DNA of 47,200 nt from positions 1 through 47,200 of the forward strand of contig JBMFIQ010000019.1 in NCBI GenBank assembly GCA_049976245.1. The letters run 5' to 3'. Positions 25,533 through 34,248 of this stretch are shown piece by piece. Origin of the DNA: Microbacter sp049976245. Its GTDB lineage: Bacteria; Bacteroidota; Bacteroidia; Bacteroidales; Paludibacteraceae. Position 1 is the first letter of the stretch. The number at the start of each line of letters is the position of its first letter. A model generated the notes under the pieces. It was not told where the DNA came from. It worked only from the letters and a program-made list of their open reading frames with translations, and did no database searches. Position numbers and translations under genes: made by a program.

Positions 25533-27863
25533 ATGATAACAAAACAGGAATTATTAGCTCAATTAAATGAAAATCAGCGTGAAGCGGTGATGTTTAATGA
25601 TGGTCCATCGTTGGTTATTGCCGGTGCCGGGTCGGGTAAAACACGTGTCTTGACATTCAAGATTGCTTATTTGCTTTTGGAAGGATATTCGCCTTCCACC
25701 ATTTTGGCTTTGACTTTTACCAACAAAGCAGCACGTGAAATGAAAAACCGTATTTCCGATCTGGTTGGAGCCAATCATGCTAAATATCTTTGGATGGGGA
25801 CTTTTCATTCCATTTTTTCTCGGATGCTGCGGGCTGAAGCCGAAAAAATCGGATTTACTTCCAATTTTACGATTTATGACAGTTCGGATTCACGCAGCGT
25901 GGTGAAGGGCATCATCAAATCAATGAGTCTTGACGACAAAATTTACAAACCGGCCTTCATTCATCAACGGATCTCCTTTGCAAAAAATAATTTGATTTCA
26001 GCCTCTGCCTATGAGTCGTTTACTCAATTGATGAATGAAGATAAAGCCATGCGAATCCCACTCTTTAGTGAGATTTTTTATACTTATTCCGCGCTGTGTC
26101 ATCAGGCCAATGCCATGGATTTTGATGATTTATTGCTTTACACCAATGTGCTTTTCCGCGATTTTCCTGATGTGCTTGAAAATTATCGGCAACGCTTTCA
26201 GTTTATTTTGGTTGATGAGTATCAGGATACGAATCTGGCACAACATGCCATCATTAAACGATTGTCCGAAGTGCATAAGCACATTGCCGTGGTGGGCGAT
26301 GACGCTCAAAGTATCTATTCATTTCGCGGAGCAAACATTGATAACATTTTGCAGTTTAGAAACCAATTCCCTGAATGCAAGTTGTTTAAGCTCGAACAAA
26401 ACTATCGTTCGACCAAAAACATTGTAGCTGCCGCTAACAGCTTGATTAAAAAAAATGTTGGTCAAATTCCAAAAAATGTTTTCTCCGAAAAGGACAAAGG
26501 TTCACGCATCCAATTGATTTCGGCCATCACTGACCAGGAGGAAGGATTTGTAGTCGCTGATAAAATTGCTCATCTCCATTATTCCGAACATCATCCTTAC
26601 AACGATTGTGCCATTCTTTACCGAACCAATGCTCAATCGAGAATCTTGGAGGAGGCTTTAAGAAAACGCAATATTCCATACCGAATTTATGGTGGACTCT
26701 CTTTTTATCAGCGAAAAGAAATTCGTGATGTGTTGGCCTATTTTAGGTTGATCATCAATCCATCCGATGACGAAGCGCTGAAACGCTGCATCAACTATCC
26801 TGCACGTGGCATCGGCGAAACCACCATGCATAAAATTGGTGATGTTGCTCATCAATATCATGTTTCCTTGTGGAACGTCATTGGAAATTTAACGACATAT
26901 CCGGTCCCAATTAATAAAGCGACGGTACAAAAATTGACCTTGTTTTACCGGCTGATTCACGAATTATCCACGGAAGCGGCATCGCTTAATGCCTACGAAA
27001 TGGCTGTGAAAATTGTTAAATCTGTTGGCATTCAAGATGAAATGAATGCGGATCGTTTGGCCGAAACAATCAATCGTCGTGAAAACATTCAAGAATTGCT
27101 CAATGCGATTCATCTTTTTTGTGACAAAAAAACGGAGGAAGGTGTTGCTGAAATGGCTTTAAGCGACTTTTTGTCTGAAGTTTCTCTGTTGACCGATCAA
27201 GACATTGATCAGGAAACGGATGCCGAAAAAGTGACTTTGATGACCATTCATGCCGCCAAAGGATTGGAGTTTCGCAATATCTTTATTGTGGGAATGGAAG
27301 AAGAACTTTTCCCATCCGCCTATGTCGCCGGCGAGCGTGAGCTGGAAGAAGAACGCCGATTGTTTTATGTTGCCCTAACCAGGGCACAGGAGCATTGTTT
27401 TATTACTTTTGCTCGCAGCCGATTCCGAAACGGACAGCTTAATTTTACCAATCCAAGCCGATTCTTAAACGATATTGATCGGGAATTTATTGAAATGCCT
27501 ACACAGTTTCATACTTCGAACTTCAACGGCTCATCCGGAAAATCGCGTTCTTTGGATGATTTTCCCGTCAACGACAAATTGTCGTTTCCATCGTCGGCAC
27601 AAAAGATTTTTTCATCAAATGCGGATTCGACATGGAAGAAGATTACGCCCAAACCTTCAACGGAAGGACTCCAATCGTCAAAATCATTTTCAAACGGAGG
27701 AGGACTGACGGTAGGCGATCACGTGGTTCACGAAAAATTTGGTTCCGGAACCGTTCTGGCATTGGAAAAAATGGATGACAATTGGAAAGCTACGGTTGAT
27801 TTTGCCGATAGCGGAATAAAAATTTTGTTGTTGAAGTATGCCAAATTGAAGCGGGTCGAGTGA
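25533..27863 (+). CDS. pcrA: UvrD/PcrA-type DNA helicase
   Basis: With the ATG at 25533 the protein is 776 residues and begins MITKQELLAQLNENQREAV, the Q-motif helix of superfamily 1 helicases. An upstream in-frame ATG at 25413 would add 40 residues unlike the family. Motifs in order: GAGSGKT, DEYQDTN, GDDAQSIYSFRGA, QNYRST, TIHAAKGLEF and VALTRAQ. The C-terminal VGDHVVHEKFGSGTVL is the Tudor-like RNA-polymerase-binding module of PcrA. It unwinds DNA 3' to 5' in repair and replication. A TATCTTTA box at 25499-25506 is a weak promoter candidate. It converges on the beta-barrel gene, with 4 bp between the stops. Confidence 0.93.
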   Translation: MITKQELLAQLNENQREAVMFNDGPSLVIAGAGSGKTRVLTFKIAYLLLEGYSPSTILALTFTNKAAREMKNRISDLVGANHAKYLWMGTFHSIFSRMLRAEAEKIGFTSNFTIYDSSDSRSVVKGIIKSMSLDDKIYKPAFIHQRISFAKNNLISASAYESFTQLMNEDKAMRIPLFSEIFYTYSALCHQANAMDFDDLLLYTNVLFRDFPDVLENYRQRFQFILVDEYQDTNLAQHAIIKRLSEVHKHIAVVGDDAQSIYSFRGANIDNILQFRNQFPECKLFKLEQNYRSTKNIVAAANSLIKKNVGQIPKNVFSEKDKGSRIQLISAITDQEEGFVVADKIAHLHYSEHHPYNDCAILYRTNAQSRILEEALRKRNIPYRIYGGLSFYQRKEIRDVLAYFRLIINPSDDEALKRCINYPARGIGETTMHKIGDVAHQYHVSLWNVIGNLTTYPVPINKATVQKLTLFYRLIHELSTEAASLNAYEMAVKIVKSVGIQDEMNADRLAETINRRENIQELLNAIHLFCDKKTEEGVAEMALSDFLSEVSLLTDQDIDQETDAEKVTLMTIHAAKGLEFRNIFIVGMEEELFPSAYVAGERELEEERRLFYVALTRAQEHCFITFARSRFRNGQLNFTNPSRFLNDIDREFIEMPTQFHTSNFNGSSGKSRSLDDFPVNDKLSFPSSAQKIFSSNADSTWKKITPKPSTEGLQSSKSFSNGGGLTVGDHVVHEKFGSGTVLALEKMDDNWKATVDFADSGIKILLLKYAKLKRVE

Positions 27864-27867
27864 GTCA

Positions 27868-28527
27868 TTAAAAGAAACGCCAACCCAAGGATAAATAGAT
27901 GGCATGTCCGCTGTTTGAATTGTGAAACGATTGATTGTCAACCAGAAAGTTAGCTGAAGGTGAATAATAATGACAATAATCCACGTTGATGCTTACAGCC
28001 AGGATGTCAAACCCTGCTCCAAATTGCCATCCCCAATTGCCGCTTTTGACTTGCTGTGTGAAATCGGTGCCAAGCGAGGAAAGGTTTGAGAATGGTTTGA
28101 ATGATGAATTTAAATTAATGATAAAACGCGGCCCGGTTGTCAGATGAAAATTAATGACGCGTAGATCAATCAATTTATATCCGAAGAGCACGGGAATTTC
28201 CATCGTGTTTGATTGATACTTGCTATTGAGTAAATTGTCATTGATCAAAAGCGATTGAGATGAACTTTTGACGTCAAAAATAAATTCGGGTTGTAAATAG
28301 TAACTGCTCAGGCCCAATTGAGCAAAAGCCCCTATTTGAAAACCGTTAGCCGAGCCTAATTTCATTCCTTCCACAATGCTGTTGCCCACACTGATTGCTT
28401 TTGTCTGATTGTATCCTGAGGTGTTTTCATAACCGGCTTTCACTCCGAGGTGAAAAAATGGTTGTGCGCTTAGCAGCATTCCCTGAAAAATAAAGATTGC
28501 CAATACCAATGGTGTTTTCATTTTCAA
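27868..28527 (-). CDS. Small outer-membrane beta-barrel protein
   Basis: A 219-residue protein. The signal peptide MKMKTPLVLAIFIFQGMLLSAQ ends at the AQ cleavage site common in Bacteroidota. It is followed by alternating hydrophobic strands and a C-terminal aromatic end (LSLGWRFF), as expected of an eight-stranded barrel of the PorT / OmpW-like outer-membrane group. GVKAGYENTSGYN near the start is a typical first strand. Function unknown. It is monocistronic, with a TATCTTTG box at 28623-28630 about 95 nt upstream. Confidence 0.82.
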   Translation of the reverse strand: MKMKTPLVLAIFIFQGMLLSAQPFFHLGVKAGYENTSGYNQTKAISVGNSIVEGMKLGSANGFQIGAFAQLGLSSYYLQPEFIFDVKSSSQSLLINDNLLNSKYQSNTMEIPVLFGYKLIDLRVINFHLTTGPRFIINLNSSFKPFSNLSSLGTDFTQQVKSGNWGWQFGAGFDILAVSINVDYCHYYSPSANFLVDNQSFHNSNSGHAIYLSLGWRFF

Positions 28528-28622
28528 ACGATTTTAACGATTTGTTGATCTTGACCTTGTGAACAAATTAAGTTGAACTTAAAATTTTTTCTTTGAAATA
28601 AGCTCAATATCTCGTTTCATCA

Positions 28623-28630
28623 CAAAGATA
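28623..28630 (-). promoter_or_regulatory. -7 promoter box of the beta-barrel gene
   Basis: TATCTTTG on the minus strand fits TAnnTTTG and would give a leader of about 90 nt before 28527. Confidence 0.5.
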
Positions 28631-28701
28631 AAGATCAAAAACACGGTTGAAGCCATGTTATTTATATTTAACGGAATATAAATATTATTATAGTTGCTTA
28701 T

Positions 28702-29478
28702 TTACTTCTGCTGGCGAATAAAATCGGTGATGGTTGAAAATTCCCAATGTTGATGGATGGCATGTTGGATTAATTTTTCAAGTCGATTCAGCAGTTCAAG
28801 TCCCGAGTGATAACGAATGTAACATGGGATTCCGAAGCGTGGATCCTGTAAATCAACAAATTCCCAAGGGTGAAAATAGAGAAGCGCATACGTGTCGTGC
28901 CGGATGGTTTGTTGCAGCATAAAGCGATACAGCGGCCAAGGGAAAAGGTGAAACGAAAGCCAAAAGAGCGGGATGCGAAAGTGTGGCGTTACGGAAGCAG
29001 GCATTTCCCAAATTCCGTCTTGCCGAAACCATGTTCGCGGTTTTTTGCGATGGTTGTAATGTCCCGGCAAAAAAGTGGGATGCAGTGAAGCGTCGTATTC
29101 ATAACCTGAAGAAAGGAGCATTTTTGTGTCAACGGGCTGCATGCGGGGCATTCGAAAGCCGACAACCGGAACCGCTGTAATCTCTTCCAAAACCTTTTTG
29201 GATGCTTCGAAGTCAGCCATTGAAAAAGATGCATGTGAATAGCCGTGTGAAGCTACTTCGTGACCATCGGTAACCATTTGTCGCAACAATTCGGGCGCAC
29301 TTTGTGCAAAATGGGCAGTACAAAAAAAAGTAGCCTTCACCTGATAAGCGGACAATAACGATAAGATTTGCTTGGTTCCTTCCAAAGAAGGAGCCAGTTG
29401 TTCGTTTATGGTCAATGATTTACCATATTTTAACGGAGTGTCAAATTCCTCGATGTCAAAACTGAGTAAGAGCTTCAT
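28702..29478 (-). CDS. Cytoplasmic polysaccharide deacetylase (NodB fold)
   Basis: From ATG 29478 the protein is 258 residues and begins MKLLLSFDIEEFD, with the metal/catalytic acids near residues 8-11. SHGYSH gives the metal-binding His78 and His82, FRMPRM and YEYDASL are later NodB blocks, and LLYFHPWEF the final His. There is no signal peptide or anchor, so it should work in the cytoplasm. That fits an ArnD/NaxD-like job on an undecaprenyl-linked sugar better than wall deacetylation. An ATG at 29517 would add 13 residues and is a possible alternative start. It lies just downstream of the GtrB/ArnC-like gene. Confidence 0.83.
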   Translation of the reverse strand: MKLLLSFDIEEFDTPLKYGKSLTINEQLAPSLEGTKQILSLLSAYQVKATFFCTAHFAQSAPELLRQMVTDGHEVASHGYSHASFSMADFEASKKVLEEITAVPVVGFRMPRMQPVDTKMLLSSGYEYDASLHPTFLPGHYNHRKKPRTWFRQDGIWEMPASVTPHFRIPLFWLSFHLFPWPLYRFMLQQTIRHDTYALLYFHPWEFVDLQDPRFGIPCYIRYHSGLELLNRLEKLIQHAIHQHWEFSTITDFIRQQK

Positions 29479-29520
29479 GTGCTGATGACTAAAGATGGAT
29501 GAATGAGTTAGCTTCATTGA

Positions 29521-30465
29521 TCAGAAAAAAGGCACTTCGATGGAAAGATTGCTTTTCTGAATGATGTAGAGCGGACGATGTTTTACTTGCGTATAGGTTT
29601 TCCCGATGTAAAGGCCTATCATTCCCAAAATCGTGAGTTGCAGACCGCCAAAAAACACAATGGTCACCAAAAGAGATGCCCAGATGAATACAATGTGGTG
29701 ACGCGGTTGAAAACTGTAAATGACAAAAGGGATGGACAATACAGCCAACAACGACAATCCCAATCCTAAATAAATGGCTGCGTAGAGCGGGCGAATGCTC
29801 ATAGAGGTGATGCCGCTGACAGCAAATACCGTCATTTTTCGGAATGAATATTTGGTTTTTCCTTTCAGTCGTTTGTCCGGTTCGTAATCAATGCCGAATT
29901 GACGAAATCCCATCCAACGCACCAATCCGCGAATGAAAAGATCACGTTCGCCAAATTGCGAAAAGATGTCAGCCACGCGTCGATCCATCAGTCGAAAGTC
30001 GGCTGCTCCCTGTTCGATATTTACCTCGGCTAACCAATTAAAGAGGTTATAAAAAGCTTTCCCTGATTTTCGTTTCACAAACGAAGCATTTTGATTTTCG
30101 GCACGTCGGGTGTAAACGATGTCAAAACCTTCTTCCCACTTTGCGATCATGGCTTCGAGCAGCCGCGGCGGATGTTGTAAATCACAATCCATGGTGATCA
30201 CGGCATCGCCTTCTGCATAATCGATACCGGCTTTTAATGCGTTTTGATGCCCAAAGTTGCGTGACAAAGAGAGATAAAAAACATGTGAATCCTCCTGTGA
30301 CAATGTTTCCAACACGTTCAGTGTCCCATCGCTGCTTCCGTCATCAACAAAAAGCAACCGATACGCATATCGATCACGTGGAAAATGTTCATGAATGGCT
30401 TTTGTCAATGGAACGATGTTTTCTTCTTCATTGTAAGCCGGTATGACAATGGTAATGGTTTTCAT
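29521..30465 (-). CDS. Undecaprenyl-phosphate glycosyltransferase (GtrB/ArnC-like GT2)
   Basis: From ATG 30465 the protein is 314 residues, MKTITIVIPAYNEEEN. DDGSSDGT is at 41-48, SRNFGHQNALKAG at about 68-80 and DCDLQHPP at 93-100. The GKTKYSFRKM segment precedes two C-terminal membrane helices (about 215-240 and 250-280). This is the GtrB/ArnC/DPM1-like group that attaches a sugar to undecaprenyl phosphate at the inner membrane. The upstream in-frame ATG at 30519 adds only non-family residues. The start codon lies at the end of hairpin element copy C. Neighbours are a deacetylase and a GT87 membrane glycosyltransferase. Confidence 0.9.
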   Translation of the reverse strand: MKTITIVIPAYNEEENIVPLTKAIHEHFPRDRYAYRLLFVDDGSSDGTLNVLETLSQEDSHVFYLSLSRNFGHQNALKAGIDYAEGDAVITMDCDLQHPPRLLEAMIAKWEEGFDIVYTRRAENQNASFVKRKSGKAFYNLFNWLAEVNIEQGAADFRLMDRRVADIFSQFGERDLFIRGLVRWMGFRQFGIDYEPDKRLKGKTKYSFRKMTVFAVSGITSMSIRPLYAAIYLGLGLSLLAVLSIPFVIYSFQPRHHIVFIWASLLVTIVFFGGLQLTILGMIGLYIGKTYTQVKHRPLYIIQKSNLSIEVPFF

Positions 30466-30556
30466 ACGTAAAAAGTTGAATTTTAAAGGTCTTATGGAAC
30501 TCGCATGTTGGATTTTCATCGTTTCTGGCCAATCTCAATGTTCATGCTCGTTTCAT
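30461..30556 (-). repeat. Hairpin element, copy C
   Basis: On the minus strand ATGAAACGAGCATG (30556-30543) pairs with CATGCGAGTTCCAT (30507-30494), leaving only facing GA/GA and one A-C unpaired; the inner stem is GCATG/CATGC. The tail ends ACGTATGAA, and this ATG (30465) is the start codon of the GtrB/ArnC-like gene. A second pairing of TTCCATAAG with CGTATGAA is possible but imperfect. Confidence 0.78.
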
Positions 30557-30666
30557 CGTATGGTGGTTTTTGGTCGGCTTTTGCATCTCCTTTTTTTGTG
30601 TTTCTTTGTGAAAGTTCACTTTGCTTCATTCCGTTCAATCATTTTTGCGCTGAAAAATGATTGTTG

Positions 30667-31848
30667 TCAAGATGTTGTGACATATTTTTTGCTTTGTTTA
30701 CGGCTGTTCTCGACAATGATGGCAATCCACGCTATGGCACATGGAATGGAGAGTAAGGCATAGGGAAACATCAAATGATCCCGCATCCATGCTGGGAATA
30801 AATCGGAAGGAACCATGCTGGTAAACAAAAAGACCAAGATCAAAATGATCCATTGATGCCATTGATAGGGGCGTGGTTGAATGACAAACCAAATGGCTGT
30901 GCCTGTTACTCCAATTAAAAAGGTGTTTGGTTCAGTTCCTGTGCTGAATAACACGGTGAACAACAATACCGAGGCTAAAGTTAAGAGTTGAAATCCCGTC
31001 TCGCGGTATCGGGCAATGCGAATGTATGGAAGCAAAAATAGCGCCATACCGATGGCAATCATGGGCATGTTAGGCCATTGCAGATGTCCGGTTGTTTTAC
31101 GAATCATGCCCATGATGGACATATCCTGCATGATTGAAACAGTGTTTTCGCTGTTTTTGAGAATTAATTCGTGTCCCCAAGCAATGTATTGATTGAGAAT
31201 GTAACTCGGCGATGAAATCAGCATGGGCAAAAGGAAAAGCAAAATGCTCCAAGCCACTAACCAGCCGATTAGCCGAAGTTTATGCTTCGAAAAGAAGAAA
31301 AAGGCCAGTCCCACAATGCCGTAAAGTTTTACCATGGTGCCAATGACGATGAATAAGGCAGCCCAGATATCTTTCTCGTTGCGGATGCTGACAAAGGACA
31401 AAATGATCAAACCGACAATGGCTATGTTGAATTGAACATTGGTCAGAGAAGTGAAAAGCGAGTTCAGCGTAAACCAATAAATGATTGCATGTTGTCGTGG
31501 TTGAAGCGGCAGTTGACGAATGGCGACAAAAAGAGTCATGGTCAATGCCACTTCCCACAAAGGAATGCCAATCCAATCGGGGAGCAGGGCAAACGGGGCG
31601 ATGATGAGGCTAAATAAAGGCCCGTAATTGTTTACATCGTGATAAAGTTGAGGATGCGGTGTGAAGATGTTGGTTTGTTCCAGTACGTGCCAAAATACAT
31701 ATTTGTAAATCTTGTAATTATTGTGAATACCGGTGGTTAACATCCGTTCGATCGCAACAAACAAGGCCGTTCCCAACCACACGGCAAGCAAAACGCGGTT
31801 ATCTTTCCAACCTTTTTTATGAGCAATTTCTCTTAGCGGCCATTTCAT
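30667..31848 (-). CDS. GT87-like (DUF2029) membrane glycosyltransferase
   Basis: A 393-residue protein with about 10 hydrophobic segments. HNNYKIYKYVFWHVLEQTNIFTPHPQLY and DVNNYGPLFSLIIAPFALLPDW after the first helix are the periplasmic loop and PLFSL motif typical of GT87/DUF2029 GT-C enzymes. Such enzymes use polyprenyl-phosphate sugars as donors on the outer face of the inner membrane. The next gene downstream (30465) makes such a donor, so the pair is functionally coherent. Acceptor unknown. A TATTTTTG box at 31928-31935 is a likely promoter, with an 80-nt leader. Confidence 0.82.
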   Translation of the reverse strand: MKWPLREIAHKKGWKDNRVLLAVWLGTALFVAIERMLTTGIHNNYKIYKYVFWHVLEQTNIFTPHPQLYHDVNNYGPLFSLIIAPFALLPDWIGIPLWEVALTMTLFVAIRQLPLQPRQHAIIYWFTLNSLFTSLTNVQFNIAIVGLIILSFVSIRNEKDIWAALFIVIGTMVKLYGIVGLAFFFFSKHKLRLIGWLVAWSILLFLLPMLISSPSYILNQYIAWGHELILKNSENTVSIMQDMSIMGMIRKTTGHLQWPNMPMIAIGMALFLLPYIRIARYRETGFQLLTLASVLLFTVLFSTGTEPNTFLIGVTGTAIWFVIQPRPYQWHQWIILILVFLFTSMVPSDLFPAWMRDHLMFPYALLSIPCAIAWIAIIVENSRKQSKKYVTTS

Positions 31849-31927
31849 TTCCCAAGCATTTTTCTGATCAATGATTGTTGTTTGAGCTTCAACTTATTTT
31901 TCACCCGAAACACTTGTTTTGTGAATG

Positions 31928-31935
31928 CAAAAATA
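31928..31935 (-). promoter_or_regulatory. -7 promoter box of the GT87 gene
   Basis: TATTTTTG on the minus strand matches TAnnTTTG. Another candidate, TACATTTG at 32048-32055, would leave a leader near 200 nt. Confidence 0.45.
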
Positions 31936-32192
31936 GCATTGAAAAACGGGTTGCTTTGGTATTGTTTCTGACATTCTTGCTTTGCGAAAGCGAAGCCCAT
32001 TCTTTTAGAGCTAATACTTCCCTTGTTGAACGGGTTAAATAGTGAGGCAAATGTAACGATTCTCTTTTAACTACACAGTTAAGTTTCTGTTAAATAATCA
32101 TCAAATTGAAGCTAACATTCTTAATAATAATTCCTTGAGAATGGTTGTGATTAGTTAATGGTATTAAATAATATTAATTATTTCAAAATAAC

Positions 32193-32223
32193 TTGACAAT
32201 GATTTTCTCTTGTACTACTTTTG
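32193..32223 (+). promoter_or_regulatory. Promoter of the TetR gene
   Basis: TTG (32193-32195), 20 nt, then TACTTTTG (32216-32223). The TTG codon at 32221 that could extend the frame lies inside the -7 box, so translation must begin at ATG 32245, about 20 nt into the mRNA. Confidence 0.7.
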
Positions 32224-32244
32224 TATGCAAATACTCACTTATCT

Positions 32245-32835
32245 ATGGCACGAAAAAGAACAGAAATCAGGCAGGAAGAGATCAAGCAAGCCGTATTGGA
32301 TATTGTTTACAACGAAGGGCTTAAATCACTTTCAACGAAAAATTTAGCCGCTCACATTGGATTGAGCGAAGGGGCTATTTTCCGTCATTTTGCATCGAAA
32401 CAGGACATTCTCCTATCCATTTTGCAGGATATTCAAAATGAATTGATCACTCAACTTCGGGAAATTTCGCTGTCAGCACATTCGCCTGAAGTAAAATTGG
32501 AGAAATTTTTTTGCACGACAGTCCATTATCTTATTGAAAAAAAAGGAGTTACCATGTTGATGTTTTCCGAAGCATCGCATAGCAACGATATGGTTTTGAA
32601 GAACAGTCTTCAACAAATTTTCAACGCTCAACGCAATATGGTAAGCAAGATCATGCTCGACGGCATTGCAACGGGAATTTGGGATGATCAAGTTAGCGTG
32701 GAACGCATTTCGATGATTTATCTTGGCATTCCAGTGACGCTCAACATCGAGCTGGTGCTCAATGGAGGTCTCTTTTTTCAAAATGATTTTTGTCGTCAAA
32801 TGTTGGAGTTGATTTTTAAAATGCTCAAAAAATAG
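32245..32835 (+). CDS. TetR/AcrR-family transcriptional regulator
   Basis: From ATG 32245 the protein is 196 residues. The N-terminal helix-turn-helix (about 25-50: LKSLSTKNLAAHIGLSEGAIFRHFASK) is typical TetR, and the C-terminal helical domain should bind a ligand and dimerise. It is followed 50 bp later by an outer-membrane channel gene with a palindrome just before it, a natural target. Ligand unknown. The start is fixed by its promoter. Confidence 0.9.
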   Translation: MARKRTEIRQEEIKQAVLDIVYNEGLKSLSTKNLAAHIGLSEGAIFRHFASKQDILLSILQDIQNELITQLREISLSAHSPEVKLEKFFCTTVHYLIEKKGVTMLMFSEASHSNDMVLKNSLQQIFNAQRNMVSKIMLDGIATGIWDDQVSVERISMIYLGIPVTLNIELVLNGGLFFQNDFCRQMLELIFKMLKK

Positions 32836-32857
32836 CTGTTTTTCTTTTGTCAAATAA

Positions 32858-32877
32858 ATAAGTAAATGTTTACATAT
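32858..32877 (+). promoter_or_regulatory. Candidate TetR operator
   Basis: GTAAA-TG-TTTAC with flanks ATAA and ATAT forms a 20-bp palindrome with one mismatched pair besides the 2-nt centre. It ends 8 bp before the channel-gene ATG and would overlap a weak promoter with TTTTG at 32845-32849. Confidence 0.5.
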
Positions 32878-32885
32878 ATATTTTA

Positions 32886-34217
32886 ATGAAAAATTGGGTT
32901 TTAATTCCGGCTCTTTTTATGTGTTTCCTTTCGGCCCATGCGCAGAAAGACAGCACCAAAGTAAAATTTGACCTTGAAGTCAGGGAACGATTTGAATCAT
33001 GGAACGGCATGAACGCTAAAAATTACGGAAATTCGGCTCCAGGTGCCATTGGCAAATTGGATGACAATATGGATTTGCAGCGCATTGTGACGGGCGTCAC
33101 CATCACACCCTCCTCCAATTGGGAAATGGGTGCTCACATTCAGGATTCCAGAGCTTTTGGTTGGTCATTGCGAAACGCTCTTTATCCCAATTTATTTAAA
33201 GTTCATGCTCCTGGCAAGCTTTTCCCTTCGTACACCATGAATCCCAACGAAGCTTTTTTTCAAATCTATGATGCTTATTTGGAGTATAAACATTTGTTCC
33301 ATTATTTGACGGTGAAAGCAGGTCGGCAGAAGATTGCTTTTGGAGATTATCACCTTTTTGGTTCGGGTGAATGGGGAAATACAGGCCGTTGGACTTGGGA
33401 TGCCGTAAATTTAGATTATCAACGCGGTGAAAACTTCATTGATCTTTTTGGTGGCGGGACCATTATTCACGATCCAACTTATACATCGCTACCGTTTGTG
33501 AATACCGAATTTTGGGGTGGTGGCCTGTACGCCCATTATCACTGGAAAAAGGTCATGAACATTGAACCGTTTTATGCTCTCAAAACACAAGGTTCTGCTC
33601 CATACATTCGCGATGAACATTTTGACAGAAATTGGCTTGGCGTGCGTGCTTTCAACAACGATTTAGTGCACATGGTGTTTGATGTCACCTATGTTAGAGA
33701 GTTTGGATCGGAAGAGGGGAAACCCATTGATGTATACGGATATTTTGCAAAACTTGGTTATCAGTTTTTCTTTGTGCCTTTCAAACCCATTTTGACTTTT
33801 CGTGAGAGTTACGCTTCGGGAGGCAATAGTGCGGAAGGTACGGTGCACACCTTTGATCCTGCATACGGAGCCGGCGATAAATATTACGGATGGATGAACA
33901 TCACCTCATGGACCAATCTCGACGATCGGGAAGTGGTGATTGAATGGTTTCCCGTCCGCGGCCTTTGGATTGAGACCAAATACAATCGGTTTTATATGCC
34001 GGAGAGCAATGTGACACTGTTGAACACCATGAAATTGATTCCCGGTGATCACTATTTTGGCAATGAATTTGATATTTTTGCTCGCTATCAGGTTGCAAAA
34101 CATTGGCAAATCACCGGACTTTTTGGTGTATTTCATCCCGGAAATTTACAACCCATTGACGGAGAAACGCCTAAAAATGCCACTACATTGGCCTTGCAGG
34201 TTCTTTTTCAACTTTAG
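32886..34217 (+). CDS. Alginate-export-family outer-membrane channel
   Basis: A 443-residue protein. The signal peptide MKNWVLIPALFMCFLSAHA is cut before Q20. The body is rich in aromatic, alternating strands (KFDLEVRERFESW, GRQKIAFGDYHLFGSGEWGNTGRTW-like GRxK...W, LALQVLFQL at the end), the pattern of the alginate-export / AlgE-like 16-18-stranded barrels. In Bacteroidota such proteins need not export alginate; the substrate is unknown. It lies between a TetR gene and a TauE/SafE permease gene 31 bp downstream, so it probably supplies the outer-membrane step for the same solute. Confidence 0.83.
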   Translation: MKNWVLIPALFMCFLSAHAQKDSTKVKFDLEVRERFESWNGMNAKNYGNSAPGAIGKLDDNMDLQRIVTGVTITPSSNWEMGAHIQDSRAFGWSLRNALYPNLFKVHAPGKLFPSYTMNPNEAFFQIYDAYLEYKHLFHYLTVKAGRQKIAFGDYHLFGSGEWGNTGRWTWDAVNLDYQRGENFIDLFGGGTIIHDPTYTSLPFVNTEFWGGGLYAHYHWKKVMNIEPFYALKTQGSAPYIRDEHFDRNWLGVRAFNNDLVHMVFDVTYVREFGSEEGKPIDVYGYFAKLGYQFFFVPFKPILTFRESYASGGNSAEGTVHTFDPAYGAGDKYYGWMNITSWTNLDDREVVIEWFPVRGLWIETKYNRFYMPESNVTLLNTMKLIPGDHYFGNEFDIFARYQVAKHWQITGLFGVFHPGNLQPIDGETPKNATTLALQVLFQL

Positions 34218-34248
34218 TTAAAAATTATTTATTTAATATTCTCCTGTT

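Larger units (their letters stand above)
31849..32244. other. Divergent intergenic region
   Basis: About 395 bp between the minus-strand GT87 gene and the plus-strand TetR gene. It contains -7 boxes for both directions (31928-31935 minus; 32216-32223 plus; a second minus candidate TACATTTG at 32048-32055). No gene or hairpin element was seen. Confidence 0.5.
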
